From NCBI GenBank assembly GCA_964511385.1, contig CAZEFE010000010.1:24481-88480 (forward strand): 64,000 bases of DNA. Direction: 5' to 3'. The notes beneath the pieces were generated by a model. The model worked only from the letters and a program-made list of their open reading frames with translations, did no database searches and had not been told where the DNA came from. Shown piece by piece: positions 50,574-60,750 of the stretch (positions are counted from its first letter, which is position 1; every line of letters begins with the position of its first letter). The position numbers and the translations under genes were made by a program. Source of the DNA: CAILHX01 sp964511385. GTDB lineage: Bacteria; Pseudomonadota; Gammaproteobacteria; Burkholderiales; Methylophilaceae.

Positions 50574-51458
50574 GTGAGCAGTATGACCGCTTCAAAACAA
50601 AAATCTCTGGCCACGTTCGGCCTGCTGTCCGGCGCGGTGGTGTGGGGCATCATCTGGTATCCGTACCGCTTGCTGGAGGATGCCGGTATTTCCGGCGCAG
50701 CCGCCAGTTTCATGACCTATTTTTTTGCGCTGCTGCTGGGGCTGGCGCTGTTTGCGCGGCGCTGGCGCAAGGTACCGCACGTTGCCTGGGGCACGGTGCT
50801 GCCGCTGGCGCTGGTGGCGGGGTGGACCAACCTGGCCTATGTGCTGGCGGTGATTGATGGCGAGGTAATGCGGGTGCTGCTGCTGTTCTACCTGTCGCCG
50901 CTGTGGACCTTGCTGCTGGCGCGGGTGCTGGTGGACGAACACCCCGGCCCGCGCGGGCTGCTGGTGATGGTCATGTCGCTGCTGGGCGCGTTTATCATGC
51001 TGTGGCAGCCGGATAGCCCGCCGCTGCCGCAGAACCATGCCGAATGGCTGGCGCTGTCCGCCGGTTTCGGCTTTGCGCTGACCAACGTGCTGACGCGCCG
51101 CGCCGCGCAACTGACGCTGCCGGCCAAGTCGTTCGCGGTGTGGGGCGGCATGGTGCTGATGTCGCTGCTGTTCGTGCCTTTCAGCCACATCCCCGTGCCG
51201 GCGCTGGTTGAAATCACCTCCGGGCAGTGGTGGCTGATGTTCTGGCTGGGCGCCATCCTGATGCTGACCACGATGCTGGTGCAATACGGCATCACGCATA
51301 CGCTGGTGACCCGCGCCTCGGTGATTTTCCTGTTCGAACTGGTGGTGGCCGCGCTGTCGTCCTGGTTGCTGGCCAACGAGGCGATGACGCTGCGCGAATG
51401 GCTGGGCGGGGTGCTGATTGTGGCTGCGGCGGTGTTTGCGGCGCAGGGCGAGAGCTAG
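50574..51458 (+). CDS. EamA/DMT-family transporter
   Basis: 294 aa with ten predicted membrane segments in two EamA repeats (about 12-145 and 155-292). GTG start chosen because AGAGG from the palindromic element ends 10 bases before it; an ATG three codons later is possible. Blocks VVWGIIWYPYRLLEDAGIS and FYLSPLWTLLLARVLVDEHP fit the drug/metabolite transporter family. Substrate unknown. Stop overlaps the convergent TPR gene by 4 bases. Confidence 0.85.
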   Translation: MSSMTASKQKSLATFGLLSGAVVWGIIWYPYRLLEDAGISGAAASFMTYFFALLLGLALFARRWRKVPHVAWGTVLPLALVAGWTNLAYVLAVIDGEVMRVLLLFYLSPLWTLLLARVLVDEHPGPRGLLVMVMSLLGAFIMLWQPDSPPLPQNHAEWLALSAGFGFALTNVLTRRAAQLTLPAKSFAVWGGMVLMSLLFVPFSHIPVPALVEITSGQWWLMFWLGAILMLTTMLVQYGITHTLVTRASVIFLFELVVAALSSWLLANEAMTLREWLGGVLIVAAAVFAAQGES

Positions 51459-53257
51459 CCGTGTAACCAGCGCTGCCACATGGTTTGATAGGCAGCTTCC
51501 AGGTTGCGTGCGAAGCGCGGCGTATCGAACAGTGCCGCGCTGTGCTGATTGGCTTGCAGCCGTTGTTTGATCGCGCGTAGCTGTTCGGGGCGGCGCGCCA
51601 GTTCCAGCGCCTTGTCGCGGTATTCCTCCAGGCTGTGCGTCACCAGTTCCTCCAGCCCGATCGCCCGCAGCAGGCTGCTCGCCACCCGCGCGGCAAAGGT
51701 GTTGCCTGCGCATGTCAGCACCGGCAGCCCCATCCACAGCGCATCGCTGGTGGTGGTGTGGGCGTTGTAGGGCAGGGTGTCCAGGAACAAATCCGCCAGC
51801 GTTTGCCGCGCCAGGTGTGCCGCACCCGAGGTGCGCGGGGCGAAAATGATGCGCTCGGTCGCCACGCCGCGGGCCTGCGCTTCCTTGAGCAGGTTGGCTT
51901 TGGCCCAGGGGTTGCATTCCAGCAGCCACAGCACGCTTTGCGGTATTTCTTTCAGAATATCCATCCAGTAATCAAACACTTGTGGCGTGATCTTGAATGT
52001 CTGGTTGAAGCAGCAGAACACCAAGCCGCGCTCCGGCAGGCCGCATTCGGCACGGCTGGGCGGCGTGCCCACCGGGCGCTTGCTGTCGTTGGGCTGGTAG
52101 GTGTCGGGCAGGTAAACCAGTTGCTCCGAATAATGCGCCGCCTGTTGCGGCGGCGTGATGACGGCGTCACTCAGCAGATAATCCACGAACGGCGCGCCCA
52201 TGGTGCCGGGAAAGCCCAGCCAGTTGACCTGCACCGGCGCCGGGCGCAGCGCCAGAATGCCGCTGCGGCTGGTCTGGGTGAAGCCGGTCAGGTCCACCAG
52301 GATATCGATGTTGTCGCGGTGGATCTGTTCCGCCGCCTGGTGCTGGGAAATCGGCAGGATGTCGTGGAATACGTCGAACGCCTGTTCCAGCCGCTTGCGC
52401 TCTGGCGTGGCGTCGTCCTGCGCATAGGAATAGGCGTGGATTTCGAACCGGCTGCGGTCGTGCTGCTCGATCAGCTCCGTGATGAGCGACGCCAGCGGGT
52501 GGCGGCGGAAATCGGCGGACAGGTAGCCGATGTTCAGTTTGGCTTTGGGCGTTTTGTCATGCCGGTAATGCAGGCGTTGGCCCTCGGCCATCAGCGCGGC
52601 ATAGCGGTTGGCCACCCAGCGCTCCGCGCACAGGCGCTGCTCGGCCGCCGTGGTGCCGGGCAGGGCGAGGAAGGCAAACGGCGATACCTGGGCTTGCGGT
52701 TCCTCTGCCACGATGCGGCGCAGTTCCTGGATCTGGCTGTCCAGCCCGTGCCAGTCGCAGATGTGCTGGCGCTGGTGCACCAGGTGCGCCAGGGCGTGGA
52801 ACAGCCGGGGGTTGAGCGTGAGCGCGGTCTGGTAGCAGGCAATGGCTTGATCCAGCTTGCCTTGCTCGCGCAGCACGTTGCCCAGGTTGTTGTGGGCGTC
52901 GGCGTCGCGCGGGTCCAGGCTGAGCGCCTGGCGGTAGGCGGTTGCGGCTTCCGCGGCTTTTCCCAGTTCGCGCAACGCATTGCCCAGGTTGTAATGCGCG
53001 GCGGGATCGCCGGCATCGGCATGGATGGATTGCTGGAACCAGGTCGCGGCATCCGCAAAACGGCCTTGCGCCATCGCGGCATTGCCCAGTTGCAGCAGGA
53101 TTTGCGGGTGGCCTGGCGCCAGCGCCAATGCGCGGGTGAAACTGGCGGTTGCGGCGGCGGCATCACCGGCCGCCAGCAATGCGTTGCCGAGGTCGTAATG
53201 CAACTCCGGGTCGTTCGGCTGCCGGGCCAGCCGGGCTGTCAGTTGGGCAATGGTCAT
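51455..53257 (-). CDS. TPR protein with GT41 (O-GlcNAc-transferase-like) domain
   Basis: 600 aa. Residues 1-150 are about four TPR repeats (ELHYDLGNALLAAGDAAAAT, AAHYNLGNALRELGKAAEAA, DAHNNLGNVLREQGKLDQAI), followed by the SPINDLY/OGT catalytic region with KLNIGYLSADFRRHPL, DILVDLTGFT, PVQVNWLGFPGTMGAPFVDYL and a C-terminal TSDALWMGLPVLTCAG UDP-sugar site. It may glycosylate proteins in the cytoplasm. The TPR part would select the target. It ends convergent with the EamA gene and starts 11 bases after mnmC. Confidence 0.88.
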   Translation of the reverse strand: MTIAQLTARLARQPNDPELHYDLGNALLAAGDAAAATASFTRALALAPGHPQILLQLGNAAMAQGRFADAATWFQQSIHADAGDPAAHYNLGNALRELGKAAEAATAYRQALSLDPRDADAHNNLGNVLREQGKLDQAIACYQTALTLNPRLFHALAHLVHQRQHICDWHGLDSQIQELRRIVAEEPQAQVSPFAFLALPGTTAAEQRLCAERWVANRYAALMAEGQRLHYRHDKTPKAKLNIGYLSADFRRHPLASLITELIEQHDRSRFEIHAYSYAQDDATPERKRLEQAFDVFHDILPISQHQAAEQIHRDNIDILVDLTGFTQTSRSGILALRPAPVQVNWLGFPGTMGAPFVDYLLSDAVITPPQQAAHYSEQLVYLPDTYQPNDSKRPVGTPPSRAECGLPERGLVFCCFNQTFKITPQVFDYWMDILKEIPQSVLWLLECNPWAKANLLKEAQARGVATERIIFAPRTSGAAHLARQTLADLFLDTLPYNAHTTTSDALWMGLPVLTCAGNTFAARVASSLLRAIGLEELVTHSLEEYRDKALELARRPEQLRAIKQRLQANQHSAALFDTPRFARNLEAAYQTMWQRWLHG

Positions 53258-53268
53258 ATGGCGGAATT

Positions 53269-55209
53269 TTAGCCGATTAAGCGTTTCAGCCCGCGCTGGC
53301 GCAGCAAAAAGCGGTTGGGGTTGAGCGATCTGAGCAGCGCCGCATCCACCGGCAGCGGCTCGTGTTCCAGCAGCGCGGTGATGATTTCCGCGCCCAGCGG
53401 CGCGGTCAGCAGCCCTTTGGAGCCGTGCCCGGCGTTGACGTACAGGCCGTCCAGCCAGGGCAGGTGCTCCGGGCCAAGGCGGCTGCCGATTTCAAAGCGT
53501 GCTTCCACCAGCCCGGCATCCAGCATTTTGCCAACCATGGGCAGGTAGTCCGGCGTGGTGCAGCGCAAGGCTGCGCGCCCCTGCAACTGCGCCGGGTCGG
53601 CATGCTCGGCACCCAGCGCCTGGTACAGGGCCGGGGAAAGCTGCTTCAGCGTGGCGAGATTGTGCGCATGGTCGGCGGGGCGCAATTCCAGCGCGGTTTC
53701 CTCCGGGGAAAAAGTGGCGCCCATGCAGTGCAAACCGTTCCTCGCCGGGCTGACGTAACCCTCGGTGCAGACCACCGTTTTCAGCGTCTGGCTGGCTGCC
53801 GAGGCCGGGAGCAGGGTGACCTGGCCGCGTACCGGTTCCAGCGGCAGGTGCGTCGTCTGTGCGAACCGGCGGCAATCGTTGGCATTAGCCAGCACCACGA
53901 CAGGCGCGGCAGCGATCTCGCCATGCGCGTCCGCCACTTGCCAGCCGCTGGCGGTTTTTTGCAGCGCCAGCGCTTCCCGCGAATGCAGCGTGGTGATATT
54001 GGGGTGGTCGGCCAGCGCCCGGCATAACGCGGGCGGATGTACCCAGCCGGCGGCGGGGAAAAACAGCGCCGGGTGGCGGATATTGGTGCCTGCCAGCGCC
54101 GAGGCTTGCTCCGCGCTGACTTCACGCACAATGTCTTCCGGCAGGCGGCGTGCGGATACTTCGCTACAGCGCTTGGCTTCGCGTGCATCAAACGCCAGTT
54201 GCAGCAGCCCGCAATCATCCCAGTCCTGCCCCTTGCCCGGCAGCGTTTCAAGCAGGCCCCGCGTATGCAGGAAACCCAGCAGCGCCACCCGGCTCAAGGG
54301 AATGTCGTGGCCGGAGAGGCGCGGATACAGCACCCCCTGCGCGTTGCCGGAGGCTTCGCTGGCCAGTGTCGCGTGGCGTTCGACCAGGGTGACGCGATAG
54401 CCGCGCCGCGCCAGGCTGTGCGCGGTGGCGCTACCGGCGATGCCGCCGCCAATGACGATGGCCTGCCGTTCCGCGGCTGGTTTCTCGGGTACGGCTCCGG
54501 GGAGAACCCCGCGCAGCATTTCGCGCTTGCTGCCGAAGCCGCTGACTTTTTCCACGGTGAACCCATGTTCCGCCAGCCCGCGCCGCACCACCCCGGCGCT
54601 GGTGAAGGTGGCGAAAGTGGTGCCCGGATGCGACAGGCGGGCGATTTCCCGGAAAATTTCCGGCTGCCACATCTCCGGGTTCTTGGCGGGGGCGAAACCG
54701 TCCAGGAACCAGGCATCCACGCGCGCCGACAGTTGTTGCAGGGTGTGCCGGGCATCTCCGAGCAGCAGGGTCAGCGTGACGCGGCCCTGGTCGAACTCCA
54801 TGCGCCGCCAGCCGGGCGCCAGCAGCTGGTATTGCCCGAGAAACAGCGCAGTCAACTCTGCCAGTTGCGGCCACAGCGCCAATGCTTGCGCCATGTCGGC
54901 ATGGCTGAGCGGAAATTGCTCGGTGCTGACGAAGTGCAAGCGGGCATGGGTCGGTGCACATTGCCGCCAAAGCTGCCAGGCGCACAGGAAGTTGAGTCCG
55001 GTGCCGAAGCCGGTTTCGGCGATGGTGAATTGCCCGGCCTGCAAGCCGGGCCAGCGCTCCGGCAGGTGATTGTGCTGCAGGAACACAAAACGGGTTTCAT
55101 CAATGCCGGAGAGTTTGGAGAAATAAACATCGCCAAACCTGGCGGAGACCGGCTGGCCTTCCACCCAAAACAGGTTGTTGGCTGCGCCATTGTGTATTTC
55201 AGGATTCAT
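53269..55209 (-). CDS. mnmC: Bifunctional tRNA mnm5s2U modification enzyme MnmC
   Basis: 646 aa from MNPEIH (seven earlier codons dropped). It completes mnm5s2U34 in tRNA. The N-terminal MnmD methyltransferase (about 1-235) has ETGFGTGLNFLCAW and WFLDGFAPAKNPEMW; the C-terminal FAD oxidoreductase (about 250-640) has AIVIGGGIAGSATAHSLARR, TLVERHATLASEASGNAQG and the closing YVNAGHGSKGLLTAPLGAE. Both halves look complete. Divergent from the RND efflux genes. Confidence 0.95.
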   Translation of the reverse strand: MNPEIHNGAANNLFWVEGQPVSARFGDVYFSKLSGIDETRFVFLQHNHLPERWPGLQAGQFTIAETGFGTGLNFLCAWQLWRQCAPTHARLHFVSTEQFPLSHADMAQALALWPQLAELTALFLGQYQLLAPGWRRMEFDQGRVTLTLLLGDARHTLQQLSARVDAWFLDGFAPAKNPEMWQPEIFREIARLSHPGTTFATFTSAGVVRRGLAEHGFTVEKVSGFGSKREMLRGVLPGAVPEKPAAERQAIVIGGGIAGSATAHSLARRGYRVTLVERHATLASEASGNAQGVLYPRLSGHDIPLSRVALLGFLHTRGLLETLPGKGQDWDDCGLLQLAFDAREAKRCSEVSARRLPEDIVREVSAEQASALAGTNIRHPALFFPAAGWVHPPALCRALADHPNITTLHSREALALQKTASGWQVADAHGEIAAAPVVVLANANDCRRFAQTTHLPLEPVRGQVTLLPASAASQTLKTVVCTEGYVSPARNGLHCMGATFSPEETALELRPADHAHNLATLKQLSPALYQALGAEHADPAQLQGRAALRCTTPDYLPMVGKMLDAGLVEARFEIGSRLGPEHLPWLDGLYVNAGHGSKGLLTAPLGAEIITALLEHEPLPVDAALLRSLNPNRFLLRQRGLKRLIG

Positions 55210-55308
55210 GGCCAGCATTATAGTGGGCATCTGTTGTTACAATAGGCGGGCATCACGAAGCAACGGCCATACGCCGTTCTTGCAGCATTAAATAAACTTT
55301 ATAACTTA

Positions 55309-56472
55309 ATGATTAATTTTGAAAAAATGATAATTGTGCGTGCCCTTGTGCTGGTGTTGGCGGTTATTGGCACGGCCGCTGATGCGGCAGACGGCAAGCC
55401 CACCATGACGGTGACAGCCACGGTTGCCGAGTTGTCGGCGTTGCCCAGGCAAACGGCTTATTCCGGGCCGGTGGTGGGTGTGGAAACCTTACAGGTGCAT
55501 GCCAGCCTGCCGCAAGGCCGCATCCAGCAGGTATTGGTGGATGAGGGGCAGTGGGTCAAGGCCGGCGAGGCGCTGGCTGTGCTGGATACCAGCTTGCTGC
55601 AGGTGCAGAAAAACCAGCAGCAGGCCAACCGCCAGCGCGCGGCAGCGGCACTGGCACAGCAGGAAGCCAGCCTGGAAGAAGCCCAGGCGCAATTGGCGCA
55701 GGCCAAGCTGGACAGGAAGCGCGTGGCAACGGAACCTGGCGCGGAACCGACCGCCGACCAACGGGCTACCGCGGAACGCATCGCGGAAATCCATGTAAAA
55801 GCCGCGAAGCAGGCCATCAGCATGGCGCAAGCCGATCTGGCGCTGGCCGACGCGCAACTGGCCGAGCTGGATTTGCGCATGAACGAAGCGACTGTACGCG
55901 CGCCGGCGGCGGGCAAGGTCATGACCAGGCAGGCGCATGCCGGGCTGGTGCTGGGCAACAGCAACGAGCCGCTGTTTGTGCTGTTGAAGGATGGTGCGCT
56001 GGAAGTGGAGGTTGAAGTCACCGGCAGCGAAGCCGGCAAGCTGCTGCCCGGTATGCCTGCGGTGATCCAGCTGGTTGGCGGCAACCGCAACTACCCCGGA
56101 AAAATACGGCGCGGTGCGCTGCAGGTGGATCGGCAGACACAGACGGCGCGCGTGCGCATTGCATTCGACAAGGCACCGGCATTGCTGCCTGGCCAGTTTG
56201 CCAAGGTCAGCGTGGCATCCAGCCCGAAAAAAGCGGTTTACCTGCCGGATAGCGCGATTCGCTTCGAAGGCAATGCGACTTACATTTTCAGCGTGGTGGA
56301 CGGCAAGGCGAAAAAGCTGCCGGTCAAGCTGGGGGAGCGCGGCAACGGGCTGATAGAAGTGATTAGCGGGGTGACGCCGGGTACCCGTGTGGTTACCGGC
56401 GCTGTCGCATTCCTGCATGACGGCGAAGTCGTGCGTATTGCGCCGGAACAATCAATCCCGGCACAGCCATGA
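55309..56472 (+). CDS. RND efflux periplasmic adaptor
   Basis: 387 aa. N-terminal signal/anchor (MIIVRALVLVLAVIGTAADA), lipoyl halves (LPQGRIQQVLVDEGQWVKAGEALAV-like in order: GRIQQVLVDEGQWVKAG, then VRAPAAGKVMTRQAHAGLVL), between them a long coiled-coil hairpin rich in Gln/Ala (about residues 95-185), then beta-barrel and membrane-proximal domains. It links the inner-membrane pump to an outer-membrane channel. Its stop overlaps the pump gene by 4 bases. No outer-membrane factor gene is adjacent. Confidence 0.9.
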   Translation: MINFEKMIIVRALVLVLAVIGTAADAADGKPTMTVTATVAELSALPRQTAYSGPVVGVETLQVHASLPQGRIQQVLVDEGQWVKAGEALAVLDTSLLQVQKNQQQANRQRAAAALAQQEASLEEAQAQLAQAKLDRKRVATEPGAEPTADQRATAERIAEIHVKAAKQAISMAQADLALADAQLAELDLRMNEATVRAPAAGKVMTRQAHAGLVLGNSNEPLFVLLKDGALEVEVEVTGSEAGKLLPGMPAVIQLVGGNRNYPGKIRRGALQVDRQTQTARVRIAFDKAPALLPGQFAKVSVASSPKKAVYLPDSAIRFEGNATYIFSVVDGKAKKLPVKLGERGNGLIEVISGVTPGTRVVTGAVAFLHDGEVVRIAPEQSIPAQP

Positions 56473-59400
56473 GCCTGCGTATTTCGTCCTGGGCGATCCG
56501 GCGCCCGTTGCTGCCGTTGATGGTGTTTGTCGGCCTGCTGCTGGCGGGCCTGCTGGCTTACCAGCGGCTGCCCGTCAATAACATGCCGAATGTAAACGTG
56601 CCAGCGGTAAGCATCACCATCGGCTTGCCCGGGGCGGCACCCAGCGAGATCGAGGCGCAGATCACCAGCCGCGTGGAAGCGGCGGTGAGCGGGGTCGGCA
56701 ATATCAAGCATATCTATTCCATCGTCACCGACGGCACTTCCAACACGGAAATCGAATTCCAGCTGGGCACCGACATCAACCAGGCGCTCTCCGCGGTGCG
56801 CGACCAGGTGCTGCAGGCGCGCGCCTTGATGCCGCAAACCATCGACGAGCCGCAGATCCAGCGGGTGGACGTGGATGCGCTGCCGATCCTGACGTTCAGC
56901 GTCAGCGCGCCGCAGAAATCGCTGGAAGAAGTGTCCTGGCTGATTGACGACCAGGTGATGCGCGCCTTGCTGGCGGTGAAAGGCGTCGCCAGAATCCAGC
57001 GCGAAGGCGGCCTGGAGCGAGAGATCCGCGTCGAACTCAACCCGGCGCGACTGCAGGCGTATGGCATTACCGCGGAATCGGTCAACCAGCAATTGCGCCA
57101 GACCGCGCTGAACTGGCCGGCCGGGCGCATCAACGAAGGCACCCAGGAAACCCTGATCCGCACGGTTGGCGCGCCGCGTGACGTGGCGGCGCTGGCCAAT
57201 ACCCCGATTGCGCTGCCGGGCGGGCGCTCGGCGCGGCTGCGCGATCTGGGGGTGGTGCGCGACACCACCATCGAGCCGCGCCAGTTGGCGTGGATGAACC
57301 AGGAGCCGGTGGTGGCGTTTGCGATATATCGCACCCGTTCCGCCAGCGAGGTGAGCGTGGAGCAGGGCGTTAATGCCGTGCTGCAGCAGCTTGGCCAGGC
57401 TAATCCCGGCGTCACGTTCACCAGGATTCAGTCACTGGTGGACTTCACCAAGCAAAGTTACCACTCAGCGCTGCTGTCGTTCCTGGAAGGGGCATTGCTG
57501 GCGGCCGTGGTGGTGCTGGTGTTTCTGCGCAACTACCGCGCCACCTGGATCACGGCGCTGGAAATCCCGCTATCGGTGATCCCCACTTTTTTCGTCATGC
57601 AATGGCTGGGTTTTTCCCTCAACATGGTCAGCCTGCTGGCGTTATCGCTGGTGTCCGGCATCCTGGTGGACGATGCCATCGTCGAAATCGAGAACATCAT
57701 GCGCCACCTGAAAATGGGCAAGACGCCGTATCGCGCGGCGATGGATGCCGCCGACGAGATCGGCCTGGCGGTGGTGGCCACCACCATCGTGATCGTGGCG
57801 GTATTCGTGCCGGTCAGCTTCATGCGCGGGGTGGTGGGGCAGTATTTCATCCAGTTCGGCCTGACCGTGGCGGTGGCTACGCTGTTTTCGCTGTTGGTGG
57901 CGCGCACCATTACCCCGGTGCTGGCGGCTTATTTCCTCAAGCCGGACCAGCATCAGGAATCGCTGCCCGGCTGGACGCGGCATTACCGCGCGCTGCTCGG
58001 GTTTGCGCTCAGGCACCGTGTGCTGGCACTGCTGGCCGCGATTGGCTTGCTGGCCGGTTCGGTGGTCATGGTCAATTACATCCCCACCGGCTTCATGCCG
58101 GCCGAGGACAAGTCGCAATCCATCCTGCAGGTGGAACTGCCGCCGGGGGCGCGCCTGGCGGATACCAACCAGGCGGTGCAGGCGCTGTCGGGCAAGCTGC
58201 TGCAGCGGCCGGAAGTTAAATCGGTGTATGCGCTGGTCGGCGGGGCGGACAGCGAAACCAATGCCGAGGGCGATATCCGCCGGGCCAAGCTGACCATCCA
58301 GCTGCATCCGCGCAAGCAGCGCAAGATGGACGTGCAGGCCTTTGAAGACGAGGTGATGCCGGACCTGATCCAGGTGCCGAATACCCGTATTTCGTTCCTC
58401 AATGAAAAAGGCAGCAAGGAAGTGATGTTCATTCTTTCCAGCGACAATCCGGAACTGCTGGAGAAAACCGCCTATGCGCTGGAGCATGAGATGCGTGGCC
58501 TGAGTGTGCTGAGCGACGTGTCTTCCACCATTCCGCTGCCGCGCTCCGAACTGATCATTTTCCCGCGGGCGGAGCAGGCGGCCAAGCTGGGCGTCAGTAC
58601 GGAAGCCATTGCCAGCATCATCCGCGTTGCCACCATGGGCGACCTGAACGCCAACCTGATGCGTTTCAGCACCGATCACCGGCAGATACCGGTGCGGGTG
58701 CTGCTGGATTCCGCCGCGCGCAACGATGCGGCGGTGATTGGCAGCTTGCAGGTGCCTTCCGGCAACGAACAGATCGTGCCGTTGTCGGCTGTCGCCAATA
58801 TCAGCCTGGGTGCGGGGCCGACGCGGCTGGACCGCTATGAGCGCCAGCGCCAGATCACACTGGAAGCCAACCTCAACAACGACGCCACCCTGGGCGAGGC
58901 GCTGGCGGCGATCAACCAGTTGCCCACCATTCGCAACCTGCCGGTGGGCGTTAATCGCTTTGATACGGGAGATGCCGAGTTGCTGCGGGAGATGTTCGAC
59001 TCGTTTGCACTGGCGATGACTGCGGGCGTGCTGATGGTGTTTGGCGTGCTGGTACTGCTGTTCCGCACCGTGCTGCAGCCGTTGACCATCATGATGTCGC
59101 TGCCGCTGTCCATCTGCGGGGCGCTGCTGGCGCTGCTGCTGACCGGGGCCGAGCTGTCGTTGCCGGCGGTGATTGGCATCCTGATGCTGATGGGCATTGT
59201 CGGCAAGAACGGCATCCTGCTGGTCGATTGCATCATCGAACACAAGCGCAAACATGCGGAGCGCAGCCAAGCCATCATCAACGCCTGCCAGCAGCGCGCG
59301 CAGCCGATCGTCATGACCACGCTGGCGATGATCGCCGGCATGGCGCCAGTCATCATGGGGCTGGGCGCCGGTACCGCATTCCGCGCGCCGATGGCAACGG

Positions 59401-59528
59401 CGGTGATCGGCGGGCTGGTGACCTCAACCGCGCTGAGCCTGCTGTTTGTACCGGTGATCTACTCGTTTGTGGATGACTTTGAAACCTGGCTGGCGCCAAG
59501 ACTCAAGCGCCTGACCACATTGAGCTAA
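56469..59528 (+). CDS. RND efflux permease (AcrB/MexB-like family)
   Basis: 1019 aa with the 12-segment RND topology: helix 1 (RPLLPLMVFVGLLLAGLLAY), large periplasmic loops, helices 2-6 with GILVDDAIVEIENIMRHL carrying the two acidic proton-relay residues and a second half with GIVGKNGILLVDCIIEHKRK. A drug- or solvent-exporting HAE1-like role is likely, heavy-metal export less so because the metal-RND signature is not evident. The conserved Gly-rich VPVNNMPNVNVPAVSI region follows helix 1. Ends 4 bases before convergent nnrS. Confidence 0.92.
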   Translation: MSLRISSWAIRRPLLPLMVFVGLLLAGLLAYQRLPVNNMPNVNVPAVSITIGLPGAAPSEIEAQITSRVEAAVSGVGNIKHIYSIVTDGTSNTEIEFQLGTDINQALSAVRDQVLQARALMPQTIDEPQIQRVDVDALPILTFSVSAPQKSLEEVSWLIDDQVMRALLAVKGVARIQREGGLEREIRVELNPARLQAYGITAESVNQQLRQTALNWPAGRINEGTQETLIRTVGAPRDVAALANTPIALPGGRSARLRDLGVVRDTTIEPRQLAWMNQEPVVAFAIYRTRSASEVSVEQGVNAVLQQLGQANPGVTFTRIQSLVDFTKQSYHSALLSFLEGALLAAVVVLVFLRNYRATWITALEIPLSVIPTFFVMQWLGFSLNMVSLLALSLVSGILVDDAIVEIENIMRHLKMGKTPYRAAMDAADEIGLAVVATTIVIVAVFVPVSFMRGVVGQYFIQFGLTVAVATLFSLLVARTITPVLAAYFLKPDQHQESLPGWTRHYRALLGFALRHRVLALLAAIGLLAGSVVMVNYIPTGFMPAEDKSQSILQVELPPGARLADTNQAVQALSGKLLQRPEVKSVYALVGGADSETNAEGDIRRAKLTIQLHPRKQRKMDVQAFEDEVMPDLIQVPNTRISFLNEKGSKEVMFILSSDNPELLEKTAYALEHEMRGLSVLSDVSSTIPLPRSELIIFPRAEQAAKLGVSTEAIASIIRVATMGDLNANLMRFSTDHRQIPVRVLLDSAARNDAAVIGSLQVPSGNEQIVPLSAVANISLGAGPTRLDRYERQRQITLEANLNNDATLGEALAAINQLPTIRNLPVGVNRFDTGDAELLREMFDSFALAMTAGVLMVFGVLVLLFRTVLQPLTIMMSLPLSICGALLALLLTGAELSLPAVIGILMLMGIVGKNGILLVDCIIEHKRKHAERSQAIINACQQRAQPIVMTTLAMIAGMAPVIMGLGAGTAFRAPMATAVIGGLVTSTALSLLFVPVIYSFVDDFETWLAPRLKRLTTLS

Positions 59529-59532
59529 GGCA

Positions 59533-60750
59533 TCAGCCCGGACGCCCGTCCGGCCTGGGTTTCCAGTAGATGGGCGCGAATTTCCACGACCAGAGGCCGA
59601 AACAGGCCAGCCACACCACAGCGGCGCACAGGTAGAGGTGGCTGCGGGCCTCGAATTCCAGTCCCGGCAACTCCGCCGCAATGCGTAGCAGCGCTACCGA
59701 CTGGAAGGCCAGGAAAATGCCCCAGGTCAGCCGGTCGGCGGCCAGCGTCCGGCCGGAGTGCCCCAGCGTCACCCGCGTCACCATGGCCAGCAGCATGGAA
59801 GTGAAATAGCCGATGGTCAGCGCATGCAGCGGGGCTTTGGCCAGCAGCAGTTGCCCGGTGGTGAGCAACACCAGGCTTTGTGCCGCGTAAAGCAGCAAGG
59901 CAATGCCCAGCCAGGCGAAACCGACGTGCAGCATGCCCAGAATCGGTGTGGCAAGGCTGGCGCGCAGTTGCCATGCACGGCTCAGATAAATTGCGCCGAG
60001 CGCCATCGGCAGGTCGGCCAGCCAGAGCCACGGCAGTTGGCCCGTGAGTTCCAGTACCGCATGCAGCAGGGCGCCGCCGGGGATGAGGATCAGCGCCCAG
60101 CCCGGCCGCACGATCCGGTAACCGGTAATGACGTTGGCCGAGAAAAACGGGATCATGCGGTGGCTGACGGCAAAAAACACCGGTAGCAGGAGCACCCAAA
60201 TGCCGCATACCTTGGCCGCTTCCACCAGCAGCGGATGACCGAGCGCGAACCCGGCCAGCAGCAGCCAGCCCAGTGCCAGCACGGTCGAGGTAATGGTGGC
60301 ATGGCGTTTGTCCGGGTGTTTGGCCCTGAGATAGACGCGCAGCAGGGCGTAAAGCCCCATGGCCCATCCCTCCAGGAACAGCGCCAGGGCGATAGTGATC
60401 AGGGAACCTCCCGCCACCAGCCCGGCATATAACAGCAGGGCTCCTGCGGCCAGCAACAGAAAGGCTGGCACATAGACCCGGCGCTCGACTTCCTCGCCGT
60501 TCATCCAGCGCGGATAGGTCGTCATCAGGAAGCCGAAAATAAAGAAGGGGAAAAATCCGTAAACCATCAGCATGGCATGGGCATCGGTGGGGGAAATGGC
60601 CCAGGCAACAGGGGGATAGAGCCCGCCGTAGCGGCCGCCCAGGTCTATCAGCCACCAGCACAGCGTAAGCAGTGATTGCACCACGCCGCCAAGGAAAAAC
60701 ATGCGGTGGGGTGCGGATGAGAAGGTATTCCAGGCAACGGGCAGGCTCAT
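59533..60750 (-). CDS. nnrS: NnrS family membrane protein
   Basis: 405 aa, about 12 membrane segments, with His and Met residues in conserved places (SSAPHRMFFLGG, DAHAMLMVYGFFPFFIFGFL, SHRMIPFFSANV, HVGFAWLGIAL, KAPLHALTIGYFTSML). NnrS proteins carry heme and copper and protect cells from nitric oxide without metabolising it directly. It overlaps the HPP gene by 4 bases, and an NsrR site stands before that operon. Confidence 0.92.
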   Translation of the reverse strand: MSLPVAWNTFSSAPHRMFFLGGVVQSLLTLCWWLIDLGGRYGGLYPPVAWAISPTDAHAMLMVYGFFPFFIFGFLMTTYPRWMNGEEVERRVYVPAFLLLAAGALLLYAGLVAGGSLITIALALFLEGWAMGLYALLRVYLRAKHPDKRHATITSTVLALGWLLLAGFALGHPLLVEAAKVCGIWVLLLPVFFAVSHRMIPFFSANVITGYRIVRPGWALILIPGGALLHAVLELTGQLPWLWLADLPMALGAIYLSRAWQLRASLATPILGMLHVGFAWLGIALLLYAAQSLVLLTTGQLLLAKAPLHALTIGYFTSMLLAMVTRVTLGHSGRTLAADRLTWGIFLAFQSVALLRIAAELPGLEFEARSHLYLCAAVVWLACFGLWSWKFAPIYWKPRPDGRPG